A stretch of 30,322 nucleotides of DNA. It comes from an uncultured Succinivibrionaceae bacterium. GTDB taxonomy: Bacteria; Pseudomonadota; Gammaproteobacteria; Enterobacterales; Succinivibrionaceae. Where the stretch lies: positions 1 through 30,322 of the forward strand of contig UQCV01000023.1 of assembly GCA_900539665.1 (NCBI GenBank). The letters run 5' to 3'. A model generated the notes under the pieces. It searched no databases. It was not told the origin of the DNA and worked only from the letters and a program-made list of their open reading frames with translations. Below, piece after piece: positions 1-7,298 of this stretch (within the stretch, counting starts at the first letter, position 1; every line of letters starts with the position of its first letter). Both the position numbers and the translations under genes were made by a program.

Positions 1-57
1 GACATTAGGATGGGGACATGGTATTAAACTCCTATATTTTCGTGCGTAACTGCTAAC

Positions 58-90
58 AGAGGTGGGGACTTCTTGCCGATTTCAGTTAAA
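58..90 (-). repeat. Degenerate copy of the 55-bp palindromic repeat
   Basis: Read on the minus strand, this matches the first ~33 bases of the 55-bp unit found intact at 7244-7298 and 20082-20136: the TTTAAC edge, the core CGGCAAGAAGTCCCC and ACCTCT. The second arm of the hairpin is replaced by unrelated sequence, so the palindrome is broken. It lies about 135 bp beyond the mpl stop. It is probably a decayed IS200/IS605-type end. Confidence 0.6.
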
Positions 91-110
91 CTAGTTAAAA
101 TTCAATTATT

Positions 111-141
111 TAGGTTCAATTGTTTTTGCTTATTGAACCTA
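111..141. other. Inverted repeat downstream of mpl
   Basis: The arms TAGGTTCAAT (111-120) and ATTGAACCTA (132-141) are perfectly complementary around an 11-base loop. The hairpin lies about 85 bp past the mpl stop. It has no U-run on the mpl strand beyond scattered AT, so it is at best a weak terminator or mRNA 3' stabiliser. A further partial copy of the arm (CTGAACCTAA) occurs near 196. Confidence 0.45.
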
Positions 142-225
142 AATGCCAAATATGAAACATGGCACTAAGACCAGATTCTAAATTCGTCGGGTCTACTGAA
201 CCTAATACCAATCCTAAGCTTTAAT

Positions 226-1587
226 TTACTTCTTTGGGCCTAAAAGAGTAAGTAACTTGCCCTGAATACCATTAAAGCCCCCATTGCTCATAACTAAAAT
301 GACATCCCCTGCTTGGCAATAATTTACGATATCTTTAAGCATAGCCTCAAAATCATGGCATACTCTAAAAGTTTTACCATTACTTAATTCATCGGTGTTC
401 CACTTAAGCCCGTCTGGAGCATACATGAAAACCTCATTGGCTTCAGCTAAGGAACCAGCTAACTGTTCGTGGTTTACGCCCATTTTCATGGTGTTTGAAC
501 GTGGCTCAAAAACCGCAATAATTCTTTTATTAGCCCCGACCTTTTCACGTAAACCATGTAAGGTGGTCTTTATAGCTGTTGGATGATGGGCAAAATCGTC
601 ATAAAGCTCTACGCCCCCGGCTTCACCCTTGTATTCCATGCGTCTCTTTGGAAGCTTAAAGCTACATAATGCTTCAACTGCAACCTTAGGATCCACGCCA
701 ACATATTGCGCAGCTGCAATAGCCATTAACGCATTCTTTACATTATGTAGACCAATTGCTTCCCAATTTACGATCCCAACTTCAGCACACTTCTCATCAA
801 AAACCATAAAGGAGCTACCATCTAATGACAACAACTCATAACAGTAATTAGTTCCAGGCGCCCCTGTTTTTATCAAGTGAGACCAACAACCCATTTTAAT
901 AACATCATCAATGTTTTTATCATCGGCAGGAATGATGATTTCCCCTTTGCTTGGGATAATACGCACGAGATGGTGGAATTGCTTTTTAATCATGTCGATA
1001 TTTTCAAAAATATCAGCATGATCATATTCTAGGTTGTTCATAATCTGAACGTAAGGTCTGTAGTGAACAAACTTAGAACGTTTATCGAAAAAAGCACAAT
1101 CGTACTCATCAGCCTCAATCACAAAATATGGATCAGCCCCAATACGAGCGGACACCCCAAAATTACCAGGCACCCCACCAATTAAAAAGCTGGGGTTAAG
1201 ACCTGCATATTCTAAAATCCATGCCACCATAGCAGAAGTTGTGGTTTTACCATGAGTCCCAGCCACCCCAATAACTTTACGAGTGTTTAAAACGTAGTTT
1301 TCTAACCAAGCTGGACCTGAAGTAAATGGTAAATCATGATCTAGCATATATTCCACACATGGATTACCACGCTTCATGGCGTTACCCACAATAATCAAAT
1401 CAGGAGCGGGGTCAAGTTGAGCAGGATCGTAACCTTCCGTAATTTCAATGCCATTTTCTTCTAGCATGGTGCTCATTGGTGGATAAACATTAGCATCGCT
1501 ACCTGTAACTCGGTGACCTAAACTACGTGCTATCACCGCAATACCACCCATAAATGTGCCGCAAATTCCCAAAATATGTACGTGCAT
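226..1587 (-). CDS. mpl: UDP-N-acetylmuramate:L-alanyl-gamma-D-glutamyl-meso-diaminopimelate ligase (Mpl)
   Basis: This cytoplasmic ATP-dependent ligase joins recycled murein tripeptide to UDP-MurNAc, returning turnover products to peptidoglycan synthesis. It is a 453-residue protein of the Mur ligase family, about the length of the E. coli enzyme. The N-terminal Rossmann segment HILGICGTFMGG is followed by the ATP P-loop GTHGKTTT (110-117), the EADEYDCAFFDKRSKF block near 158-173, and the C-terminal motifs DDFAHHPTA (~330) and EPRSNTMK (~360). All are typical of Mpl rather than MurC. The start is supported by a GGAAAG ribosome site. It is transcribed alone and diverges from nqrM; recycling partners such as mpaA or ampG are not in the window. 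I see no truncation. Confidence 0.97.
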   Translation of the reverse strand: MHVHILGICGTFMGGIAVIARSLGHRVTGSDANVYPPMSTMLEENGIEITEGYDPAQLDPAPDLIIVGNAMKRGNPCVEYMLDHDLPFTSGPAWLENYVLNTRKVIGVAGTHGKTTTSAMVAWILEYAGLNPSFLIGGVPGNFGVSARIGADPYFVIEADEYDCAFFDKRSKFVHYRPYVQIMNNLEYDHADIFENIDMIKKQFHHLVRIIPSKGEIIIPADDKNIDDVIKMGCWSHLIKTGAPGTNYCYELLSLDGSSFMVFDEKCAEVGIVNWEAIGLHNVKNALMAIAAAQYVGVDPKVAVEALCSFKLPKRRMEYKGEAGGVELYDDFAHHPTAIKTTLHGLREKVGANKRIIAVFEPRSNTMKMGVNHEQLAGSLAEANEVFMYAPDGLKWNTDELSNGKTFRVCHDFEAMLKDIVNYCQAGDVILVMSNGGFNGIQGKLLTLLGPKK

Positions 1588-2086
1588 AATACTCTTTCCT
1601 ACTAGCGGTAAAACCGCTACTATGTTCTACAAGACCTTTAGTCTATAATCCTTTTAGCTTTCGCATATTCTACACTTTTACGCCTTAAGTGTTGCTAGAA
1701 CCTTTCACAAATGCAGATTTGATCGAATATTGACGCTGTTCCACCTTTGGTAGACTCGTAAATTAGCTTTAAGAGTCCGATTGAAAAAATACCTTACCGC
1801 CTAAAATCTGAAATTACTTGCAGGTCCTAATGGCAAATCCCATTCAAACCAATTTAATGTTGAATTTATTTGAGAATTTAATTAAGGATTTTTTACTTCT
1901 AATCACCTTATGCTCCCCCATTACACTCCGTTTCCACCACTTATATGTAAACATACATTTTTAATAAAACGTTAAGTAAACTTTCAGGAAAAACAATCAC
2001 AAACTACGGCGTTTTGCTAAGAATAACCCGTAAAATATGGTAAAATTCGCCTTATTGCGCCTTTTTTACACGGAGTTATACATCTA
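1588..2086. other. Divergent mpl/nqrM intergenic region
   Basis: This 499-bp AT-rich spacer has no convincing ORF. It holds a perfect 7-bp hairpin (TAGCGGT / ACCGCTA, 1603-1619) just before the mpl ribosome site, and a candidate nqrM promoter near 2038-2046. The middle (about 1650-2000) shows nothing I can name. Confidence 0.6.
2038..2046 (+). promoter_or_regulatory. Candidate extended -10 promoter of nqrM
   Basis: TGGTAAAAT is an extended -10 (TGn plus TAAAAT) about 40 bp before the nqrM start. No good -35 is visible at 17 bp, as is common for extended -10 promoters. The proS promoter candidate has the same TGnTAAAATT form. Confidence 0.35.
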
Positions 2087-2338
2087 ATGATGATCTTCCT
2101 TTACACCTTCTCCGGATTTATTATCTTCTTTTTACTCTTAGCCGTAGGTTATATCATTCAACACAAAATGATCCATGGTTCATGCGGTGGTTTAGCCAAT
2201 GCAGGAGTAGAACGCGCATGTACTTGCGAAAGCCCATGCATTAAGCGTCGCATCAAGAATAAATTTGCCCAACTTACTGGCCGGGAAGTAGAAGACCATC
2301 ACCATAACGAAGGTGAAACTGACGCTACTACGAAATAG
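2087..2338 (+). CDS. nqrM: Na+-NQR maturation protein NqrM (DUF539)
   Basis: This small protein (83 residues) is needed for assembly of the Na+-translocating NADH:quinone oxidoreductase; family work proposes that it delivers iron to the metal centre between NqrD and NqrE. It has one N-terminal membrane helix (about residues 4-25) and then four cysteines (33, 45, 47, 51) in GSCGG and ACTCESPC. These are the family hallmark and the likely metal ligands. The C-terminal tail is charged and His-rich (DHHHNE). Two adjacent ATGs could serve as start (2087 or 2090), with a GGAG ribosome site upstream. The next gene on the strand is apbE, another Na+-NQR maturation factor, which supports the call. The nqrA-F genes are not in the window. 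Confidence 0.93.
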   Translation: MMIFLYTFSGFIIFFLLLAVGYIIQHKMIHGSCGGLANAGVERACTCESPCIKRRIKNKFAQLTGREVEDHHHNEGETDATTK

Positions 2339-2480
2339 ATTTAAAATCCATGGCTCCATAAATTTAGCTTTTAGTTCTAATATATGGGGCCAAATAAAGA
2401 AAGTTAGACTTAAGTTCAAACAATTAAACTTAACGCTTATGAACTTTCTTAGGTTATGGTTATAAATTGCGACGAAAAAC

Positions 2481-2498
2481 CCACACGCTTGCGTGTGG
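2481..2498. other. CTTG-loop hairpin upstream of the 193-bp repeat
   Basis: CCACACG (2481-2487) and CGTGTGG (2492-2498) pair around a CTTG loop. The context AACCCACACGCTTGCG resembles the hairpin of the neighbouring 193-bp repeat (AACCCCACGGGCTTGCCC), including the same CTTG loop. It may be the opposite end or an older remnant of the same kind of element; this is inferred from similarity only. Confidence 0.4.
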
Positions 2499-2572
2499 AA
2501 TGAAAGTCGCTTTCTATGAAAAACCATATTTCTACTTCTTGACATTAGTATAGAACAATATATAGTCTAAAC

Positions 2573-2765
2573 GTTAGGAAGATTGACTGTACTTCCTTGT
2601 TGTAAGACAGAAATTTACCGCTAATGTGGTCGTAGGACTCTTTGGTAATGAAAGTTCTGATTCAAACAGATTTACACTTGTAACTCCAAAGCCTGAAAAT
2701 GGTGTACGATTACAAGCTACACTTGGCAATCAGAACCCCACGGGCTTGCCCGTAGGAGCAGTCAG
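2573..2765 (+). mobile_element. 193-bp IS200/IS605-type end remnant, copy 1
   Basis: This copy matches 27187-27379 (inverted) along its whole 193 bp with six substitutions and no gaps. It ends in a hairpin (CCCACGGG / CCCGTAGG with a CTTG loop, 2737-2756) typical of IS200/IS605 right ends. A frame of about 60 codons stays open through both copies (ending FTLVTPKPENGVRLQATLG and then across the hairpin), with a stop just upstream of it or at the edge of the unit. That looks like the 3' tail of a tnpB-type gene fused to the right end. In that family this segment also encodes the omega RNA scaffold. It separates nqrM from apbE. No transposase or nuclease ORF is present. Confidence 0.65.
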
Positions 2766-3075
2766 CCAACCATAAAAATGATATTTAAGTTTCAAGGTTA
2801 CTAGGTCACAATAAAGACCACCTAAATACCAACTAAAATTTCAGACCTTGAAAACAATAAAAACAGCCTGCATAGGACTTAAGAACTGTTACCTAACGGC
2901 TTTAAAGATATACACTGCCCTTTATCCATTCAAAGGCTAAAATTTCTATAAAGCTATTACTACCTAAAAACAATTAACACGTTAGGACAATCAACCATTC
3001 CGTCATTTCTTCAGACAAGGCCTGAAGAAATGGCAGAATCAAATTCATGTGTCCATTGAATTTAAGGATTAATTC

Positions 3076-4137
3076 ATGAAAGCTTTGCCAAAAACCCTAT
3101 GCTCAGCTCTCCTTTTGGGGATCTCATTTTTAGGTCTTTCTGCCTGCGATTACGTCTCAAATCAGCAAAAAACCGAAACTAAAATTGCCGGTAAAACTAT
3201 GGGAACCTTTTACAACATAACCGTCGTTGGTGAATATCCAGGGGGCCCAGAACAGCTTCAACACGATTCCGAAAAAGTTTTATCGGCCATTGTTAATGAT
3301 ATTTCCACCTTTGATAAAAAAAGTGTCCTATCTAAATTTAACCAAACTCATAGCACTGAACCTATGGAAATTTCTCACAACCTTGCAGACATCATTATCA
3401 CCTGCCTTAGAGTTGGTCATGATTTAGGTGGAGCTATGGACATTACAGTTGGACCTCTTGTAAATGCTTGGGGTTTTGGACCGAAAAAAAACGGTAACAA
3501 ATTCCCAACAGACGAAGAGATTGCTGCTGCTAAAGCCAATGTAGGCCTCGATAAAATACATGTTGAAATCGGCTATGAAAAAAGCTTCATCCGCAAAGAT
3601 AACCCTAATGTCTACGTAGATCTCTCAACTGTGGGTGAAGGTTTTGGGGCAGACAAGATCGCTGAGATGCTCGATGCTCGCGGTATCACTGATTACATGG
3701 TATCTATCGCTGGGGCCATTAGAACCCGCGGTTCTAACAGCCGTGGCAAAGATTGGGTTATCGCCATTGAAGATCCAGCCAATGACCAAAATGTAGGGCA
3801 AAATATGACTACTACCGTCTGCACTAAAGGGCAGGCAATCTCAACTGCTGGTAGCTACCGCAACTACCGCATAGGACCTGATGGTAAACGTGAATCTCAC
3901 ATCATTAACCCTGTAACCGGTCGACCTGTGGATAACAATACAGTTTCAGTCACCGTTATCGGCCCATCTGCTCTGTGGACTGATGCCCTTGATACCGGGA
4001 TGGTTGTAATGGGTTACGAAAATGCTCTGAAATACGCCAACGAACGAAATATTGCCATTTACGCTATCGCTCAAGGCAAAAACGGCTTTGAAGTACACTC
4101 TAGTCGCGCCATGGAACAATACCTAAATTGTAAGTAA
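3076..4137 (+). CDS. apbE: FAD:protein FMN transferase ApbE (lipoprotein)
   Basis: ApbE transfers FMN from FAD to a threonine of its target proteins in the periplasm. In Na+-NQR organisms the targets are NqrB and NqrC. The protein has 353 residues with a lipoprotein signal ending in the lipobox LSAC (Cys24), so it is membrane-anchored. Family blocks are present in order: KTMGTFYNIT (40-49), LGGAMDITVGPLVNAWGFG (~117-135), VDLSTVGEGFGADK (~176-189), SIAGAIRTRG (~210), ISTAGSYRNYR (~255), HIINPVTGRP (~276) and TDALDTGMVVMG near the end. All match enterobacterial-type ApbE. The neighbouring nqrM supports a Na+-NQR role. The gene is followed by a strong terminator. A 737-bp spacer with a mobile-element remnant separates it from nqrM, so co-transcription is uncertain. 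Confidence 0.96.
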   Translation: MKALPKTLCSALLLGISFLGLSACDYVSNQQKTETKIAGKTMGTFYNITVVGEYPGGPEQLQHDSEKVLSAIVNDISTFDKKSVLSKFNQTHSTEPMEISHNLADIIITCLRVGHDLGGAMDITVGPLVNAWGFGPKKNGNKFPTDEEIAAAKANVGLDKIHVEIGYEKSFIRKDNPNVYVDLSTVGEGFGADKIAEMLDARGITDYMVSIAGAIRTRGSNSRGKDWVIAIEDPANDQNVGQNMTTTVCTKGQAISTAGSYRNYRIGPDGKRESHIINPVTGRPVDNNTVSVTVIGPSALWTDALDTGMVVMGYENALKYANERNIAIYAIAQGKNGFEVHSSRAMEQYLNCK

Positions 4138-4173
4138 AGCTTAGAGTGCTTTATAAAACTAATTTTTTGTAAT

Positions 4174-4200
4174 ATTAGGGGCCTTGAGGCCCCTAATTGT
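4174..4200 (+). terminator. Rho-independent terminator after apbE
   Basis: A perfect 10-bp stem, ATTAGGGGCC / GGCCCCTAAT (4174-4183 with 4188-4197), closes a TTGA loop and is followed by TGTTT. It lies 37 bp past the apbE stop. Confidence 0.75.
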
Positions 4201-4270
4201 TTGATAAACTACTTCACACCTTCTTTTCCTTGGGATTTAGTTTAATACTCTGTTATTAACCCCTCTTTTT

Positions 4271-4279
4271 TGTTAAAAT
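4271..4279 (+). promoter_or_regulatory. Candidate extended -10 promoter of proS
   Basis: TGTTAAAAT combines an extended TGn with TAAAAT; a weak -35 (TGTTAT) lies 17 bp upstream. It would give a leader of about 145 nt. That leader contains an 18-codon ORF (4309-4365) preceded by AAGGA. The ORF has a single proline codon, so it does not look like a classical attenuator. Confidence 0.35.
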
Positions 4280-4433
4280 TGCATACCAGTTTAAGGATGT
4301 GACCATCTATGCGTTTCGCGTCCTACCTCTCGTCACAGACGGCTTCTTTCCGCCCCAAACATTAGGTTCACATATCCTATGAGCGGAACACCGCCAGTTA
4401 ATATTTATTCCACTTATTCCACAGGAATGACTC

Positions 4434-6155
4434 ATGCGCACAAGCAAGTATTTACTTTCTACTTTAAAGGAAAATCCGGCTGAAGCCGCCATCTCTAGCC
4501 ACCAGTTAATGCTTAGAGCAGGTCTTATCAGACAGCTCGCTTCAGGCCTTTACACTTGGCTTCCTACTGGTCAACGAGTATTACAGAAGGTTGAAAACAT
4601 CATTCGTGAAGAAATGAACAAGTCAGGCGCACTCGAAGTTAATATGCCTGTTGTTCAACCAGTTGAACTTTGGCAGGAATCTGGGCGTTGGGAAAAATAT
4701 GGTCCAGAACTCTGCCGTTTCAAGGATCGTAAAGAAAACTGCTTCGTTTTAGGCCCAACTCATGAAGAAGTTATTACTGCTTTAGCCCGCTACGAAGTAA
4801 AAAGCTACAAGCAACTTCCACTTAATTTCTATCAGATTCAAACTAAGTTCCGTGATGAAGTAAGACCTCGCTTTGGGGTTATGCGTGGTCGTGAATTCGT
4901 AATGAAAGATGCTTATTCATTCCACACTAGCATGAATAGCCTCCACGAAACTTATCAGGTTATGTATGACACTTACTGCAGCATCTTCAATCGTTTAGGT
5001 CTGATGTTCCGTCCAGTAAAGGCTGATACAGGTTCTATCGGTGGTAGTAGTTCTCACGAATTCCAAGTACTTGCGGATGCTGGTGAAGATATCGTTGCTT
5101 TTTCAACCGACTCTAAGTTTGCCGCTAATATTGAATTAGCTGAAGCTCTTCCACCAAAAGAACCGCGTCCAGCTGCAACTATGAAAATGACTACTATCGA
5201 CACTCCAAATTGTCGTAGTGTTGATGAAGTAGCAGAATTTCTTAAAGTTCCAGCAGAACGCATTGCCAAATCACTTATCGTGCACGGCGAAAACGAAGAT
5301 GGTTCTAAAGCCCTCGTTATGTTTGTACTCCGTGGCAACCACGAATTAAATGAAGTTAAAGCCGAAAAGATCAAGGGCGTATGCGCTCCACTTACCATGG
5401 CAACCGATGCTGAAATTCGTGAAGCCACAGGGGCAACTCCAGGTTCTCTTGGCCCTGTTGGCTTTAAGGGGCGCGTAATTGTTGATTACTCGGCAGCTGT
5501 TATGGCTGACTTCTACTGTGGTGCTAACGAAACAGGTAAGCACTTAGGTGGGGTTAACTTTGACCGTGACGTAGTTGGTTACGAAACCGCCGACGTACGT
5601 TGCGTCCTCGAAGGTGATCCAAGCCCTGATGGTCAAGGGACCATTGTGCTCAAGCACGGGATTGAAGTTGGTCATATCTTCGAACTTGGTACCAAGTACT
5701 CCGAAGCTATGAACTGCACCGTACTCGATGAAGCTGGGAAAAACATTCCAATGGTTATGGGTTGTTACGGCATCGGGGTTACTCGTGTAATTGCAGCCGC
5801 TATTGAACAAAACCACGATGACTTTGGTATTTTATGGCCAAAGACTATGGCTCCTTTCCAGGTTGCTGTTGTACCGCTTAACCAACACAAGAGTGAAACT
5901 GTAGCTAACGCTGCTGAAAAACTTTACGCTGAACTTACAGCTGCTGGCATTGAAGTTATCATCGATGACCGTAACGAACGCCCAGGCGTTAAGTTTGCTG
6001 ACATGGAACTCATTGGCGTGCCACACATTGTAATACTCGGTGAAAAGGCTTTAGCAGAAGGCTTAGTTGAATACGAAGTACGTGCTACTCGCGAAAAGAC
6101 TAAAATGCCACTCGAAGGAATCATTGATTTTCTTAAAGCTCAGGTAAGTAAATAA
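4434..6155 (+). CDS. proS: Prolyl-tRNA synthetase (bacterial type, with editing domain)
   Basis: ProS charges tRNA-Pro with proline in the cytoplasm. The protein has 573 residues, essentially the length of E. coli ProS (572), and is collinear with it from MRTSKYLLSTLKENP onward. Class II motif 2 is seen as FRDEVRPRFGVMRGREF (~136-152) and motif 3 as MGCYGIGVTRV (~440-450). Between them, at about residues 225-400, sits the INS/YbaK-type editing domain that hydrolyses Ala-tRNA-Pro. The C-terminal anticodon-binding domain (APFQVAVVPLN onward) contains DDRNERPGVKFADMELIG. The gene stands alone between its own terminators. Nothing is missing or fused. Confidence 0.98.
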   Translation: MRTSKYLLSTLKENPAEAAISSHQLMLRAGLIRQLASGLYTWLPTGQRVLQKVENIIREEMNKSGALEVNMPVVQPVELWQESGRWEKYGPELCRFKDRKENCFVLGPTHEEVITALARYEVKSYKQLPLNFYQIQTKFRDEVRPRFGVMRGREFVMKDAYSFHTSMNSLHETYQVMYDTYCSIFNRLGLMFRPVKADTGSIGGSSSHEFQVLADAGEDIVAFSTDSKFAANIELAEALPPKEPRPAATMKMTTIDTPNCRSVDEVAEFLKVPAERIAKSLIVHGENEDGSKALVMFVLRGNHELNEVKAEKIKGVCAPLTMATDAEIREATGATPGSLGPVGFKGRVIVDYSAAVMADFYCGANETGKHLGGVNFDRDVVGYETADVRCVLEGDPSPDGQGTIVLKHGIEVGHIFELGTKYSEAMNCTVLDEAGKNIPMVMGCYGIGVTRVIAAAIEQNHDDFGILWPKTMAPFQVAVVPLNQHKSETVANAAEKLYAELTAAGIEVIIDDRNERPGVKFADMELIGVPHIVILGEKALAEGLVEYEVRATREKTKMPLEGIIDFLKAQVSK

Positions 6156-6205
6156 AACTACCTTTATTTTAGGGTTTAGTGCCCTAAAGTAATCCGCTAC
6201 TAACT

Positions 6206-6238
6206 AAAAAGGCAACTTCAATAGAAGCTGCCTTTTTG
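6206..6238. terminator. Bidirectional terminator between proS and the unknown secreted gene
   Basis: AAAAAGGCA pairs with TGCCTTTTT, with a further CTT/AAG pairing after one mismatch, around a short loop. The A-run and T-run flanks suit termination from both strands. A smaller stem (TTTAGGG / CCCTAAA) directly after the proS stop precedes it. Confidence 0.75.
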
Positions 6239-6347
6239 TTGTCCTTAGGCTAAAAACCGAATTTGTAACCTTGTCTTGTCTCTTTTTTGTCGTTTGTCGT
6301 GTTTTTAGTTTAGCCAAACAAAGGCCCTAAACCAAGGTGCGTACAAA

Positions 6348-7070
6348 TTATTGCCATAGACAAGTACTTTCCACGCATTCCTGCGCTTTAGATAATTCGA
6401 CGCCAATATTTTTGATGCGCTCTTGGCTGACGGCAATACCACGCATGTAAAAATAGATTTCTAAGGTATAGTTTTCAAGAGCAACCACATGATCTGGTAA
6501 AAAACCATCTGGCACTACCGCAGTTAGAATAAGCCCACTATTATTAGTTCTCACATAATTTTGCATCACTTCATGGGTAGGAGTTTGGCAATACACAAAT
6601 TTACCCACCATTGAATCCTTTATTTGAGTGGCGCAACCTGGAGTTTTGGTGGTGTTTTCTAAAATTGTTTTTTCATCTAAACCTATATTTGGCGGGACGA
6701 CACCCACAAATACATCCTTCCCATCACACACATAACGGCCCATCGTTCCATTTTGAAAATAGCTTTTTAAGCGACAACCAACGGGAATAAATGATTTTTT
6801 TAAGACTTCTGCTTGTGTATTTTCTTGAGTTTTTTGCTGACCAAACTCTTCAACTGAGTTGTACGTGTTTTCAGTTTTTTCTAGCTCTGGATTTTGCGCT
6901 TGCTTGAGATCTTTTGAAGATGGTAACTTAGCTTTCACTTGTGACGTTTGAGCGGAGTCTAATGAATTAGCACTATTGTTTTCAACCGGAAGTGCTACTG
7001 CAGGTAGGGCCATAAAACAACCTAAGCCCCAAGCTAAAATTAAAAAATATTTAGAGAAAGCAGACGGCAT
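6348..7070 (-). CDS. Unknown secreted protein with six mature cysteines
   Basis: I do not recognise this protein family. The 240-residue product starts with a clear Sec signal peptide; the hydrophobic core FLILAWGLGCFMALP leads to a likely cleavage after AVA (~residue 26). A low-complexity Ser/Gln/Glu/Lys-rich linker follows (about 28-92), and then a compact C-terminal domain (about 93-240). That domain contains six cysteines, in VGCRL, YVCDG, PGCAT, VYCQT, QECVE and STCLW, which could form three disulfides in the periplasm. No lipobox or membrane anchor is visible. A strong AAGGAGG site 5 bp before the ATG fixes the start. It appears to be transcribed alone. A 13-bp inverted repeat lies just upstream of the ribosome site. 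Confidence 0.75.
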   Translation of the reverse strand: MPSAFSKYFLILAWGLGCFMALPAVALPVENNSANSLDSAQTSQVKAKLPSSKDLKQAQNPELEKTENTYNSVEEFGQQKTQENTQAEVLKKSFIPVGCRLKSYFQNGTMGRYVCDGKDVFVGVVPPNIGLDEKTILENTTKTPGCATQIKDSMVGKFVYCQTPTHEVMQNYVRTNNSGLILTAVVPDGFLPDHVVALENYTLEIYFYMRGIAVSQERIKNIGVELSKAQECVESTCLWQ

Positions 7071-7088
7071 TAAGCCCTCCTTGTAAAA

Positions 7089-7123
7089 TAGTTAAGCTAA
7101 AACAAATTAATTTAGCTTAACTA
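7089..7123. other. 13-bp inverted repeat in the leader of the unknown secreted gene
   Basis: The left arm TAGTTAAGCTAAA (7089-7101) and right arm TTTAGCTTAACTA (7111-7123) are perfectly complementary around a 9-base loop. It lies about 10 bp upstream of the AAGGAGG site of the minus-strand gene. It could be an operator, a leader hairpin, or a weak terminator for the bio transcript (short TTTT on the minus strand). Confidence 0.55.
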
Positions 7124-7243
7124 CTCTTAGGAGCTAACGCAAGAGTCAAGAAGGCAGGAACACAAATAAACCACAAAATTACCATGAGCTAGCTTTAAGG
7201 CTTAAGAACTCCCAAAGCTATATCAATTGAACTTAAGCGTGCT

Positions 7244-7298
7244 GTGACATCCTCCCCCACCTATAGAGGTGGGGGACTTCTTGCCGAGTTCTGTTAAA
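7244..7298 (-). mobile_element. 55-bp palindromic repeat (IS200/IS605-type end), copy at bioC 3' end
   Basis: This is identical over 55 bp to 20082-20136. On the minus strand it begins TTTAAC, whose TAA is the bioC stop, then AGAACTCGGCAAGAAG, then a 10-bp perfect stem TCCCCCACCT / AGGTGGGGGA with a 4-base loop, then GGATGTCAC. A strand-specific hairpin beside a short fixed target such as TTTAAC is the pattern of IS200/IS605 ends; the family name is inferred. There is no U-run after the hairpin, but a stem this strong may still shape the bio mRNA 3' end. Confidence 0.7.

Noticed and set aside
2192..2545. 117-codon minus-strand ORF over nqrM
   Set aside because: It overlaps the recognised nqrM gene in antisense and continues through the hairpin region; composition is that of a shadow frame.
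4309..4365. proS attenuator leader peptide
   Set aside because: Only one proline codon and no clear competing terminator hairpin before proS; kept only as a low-interest observation.
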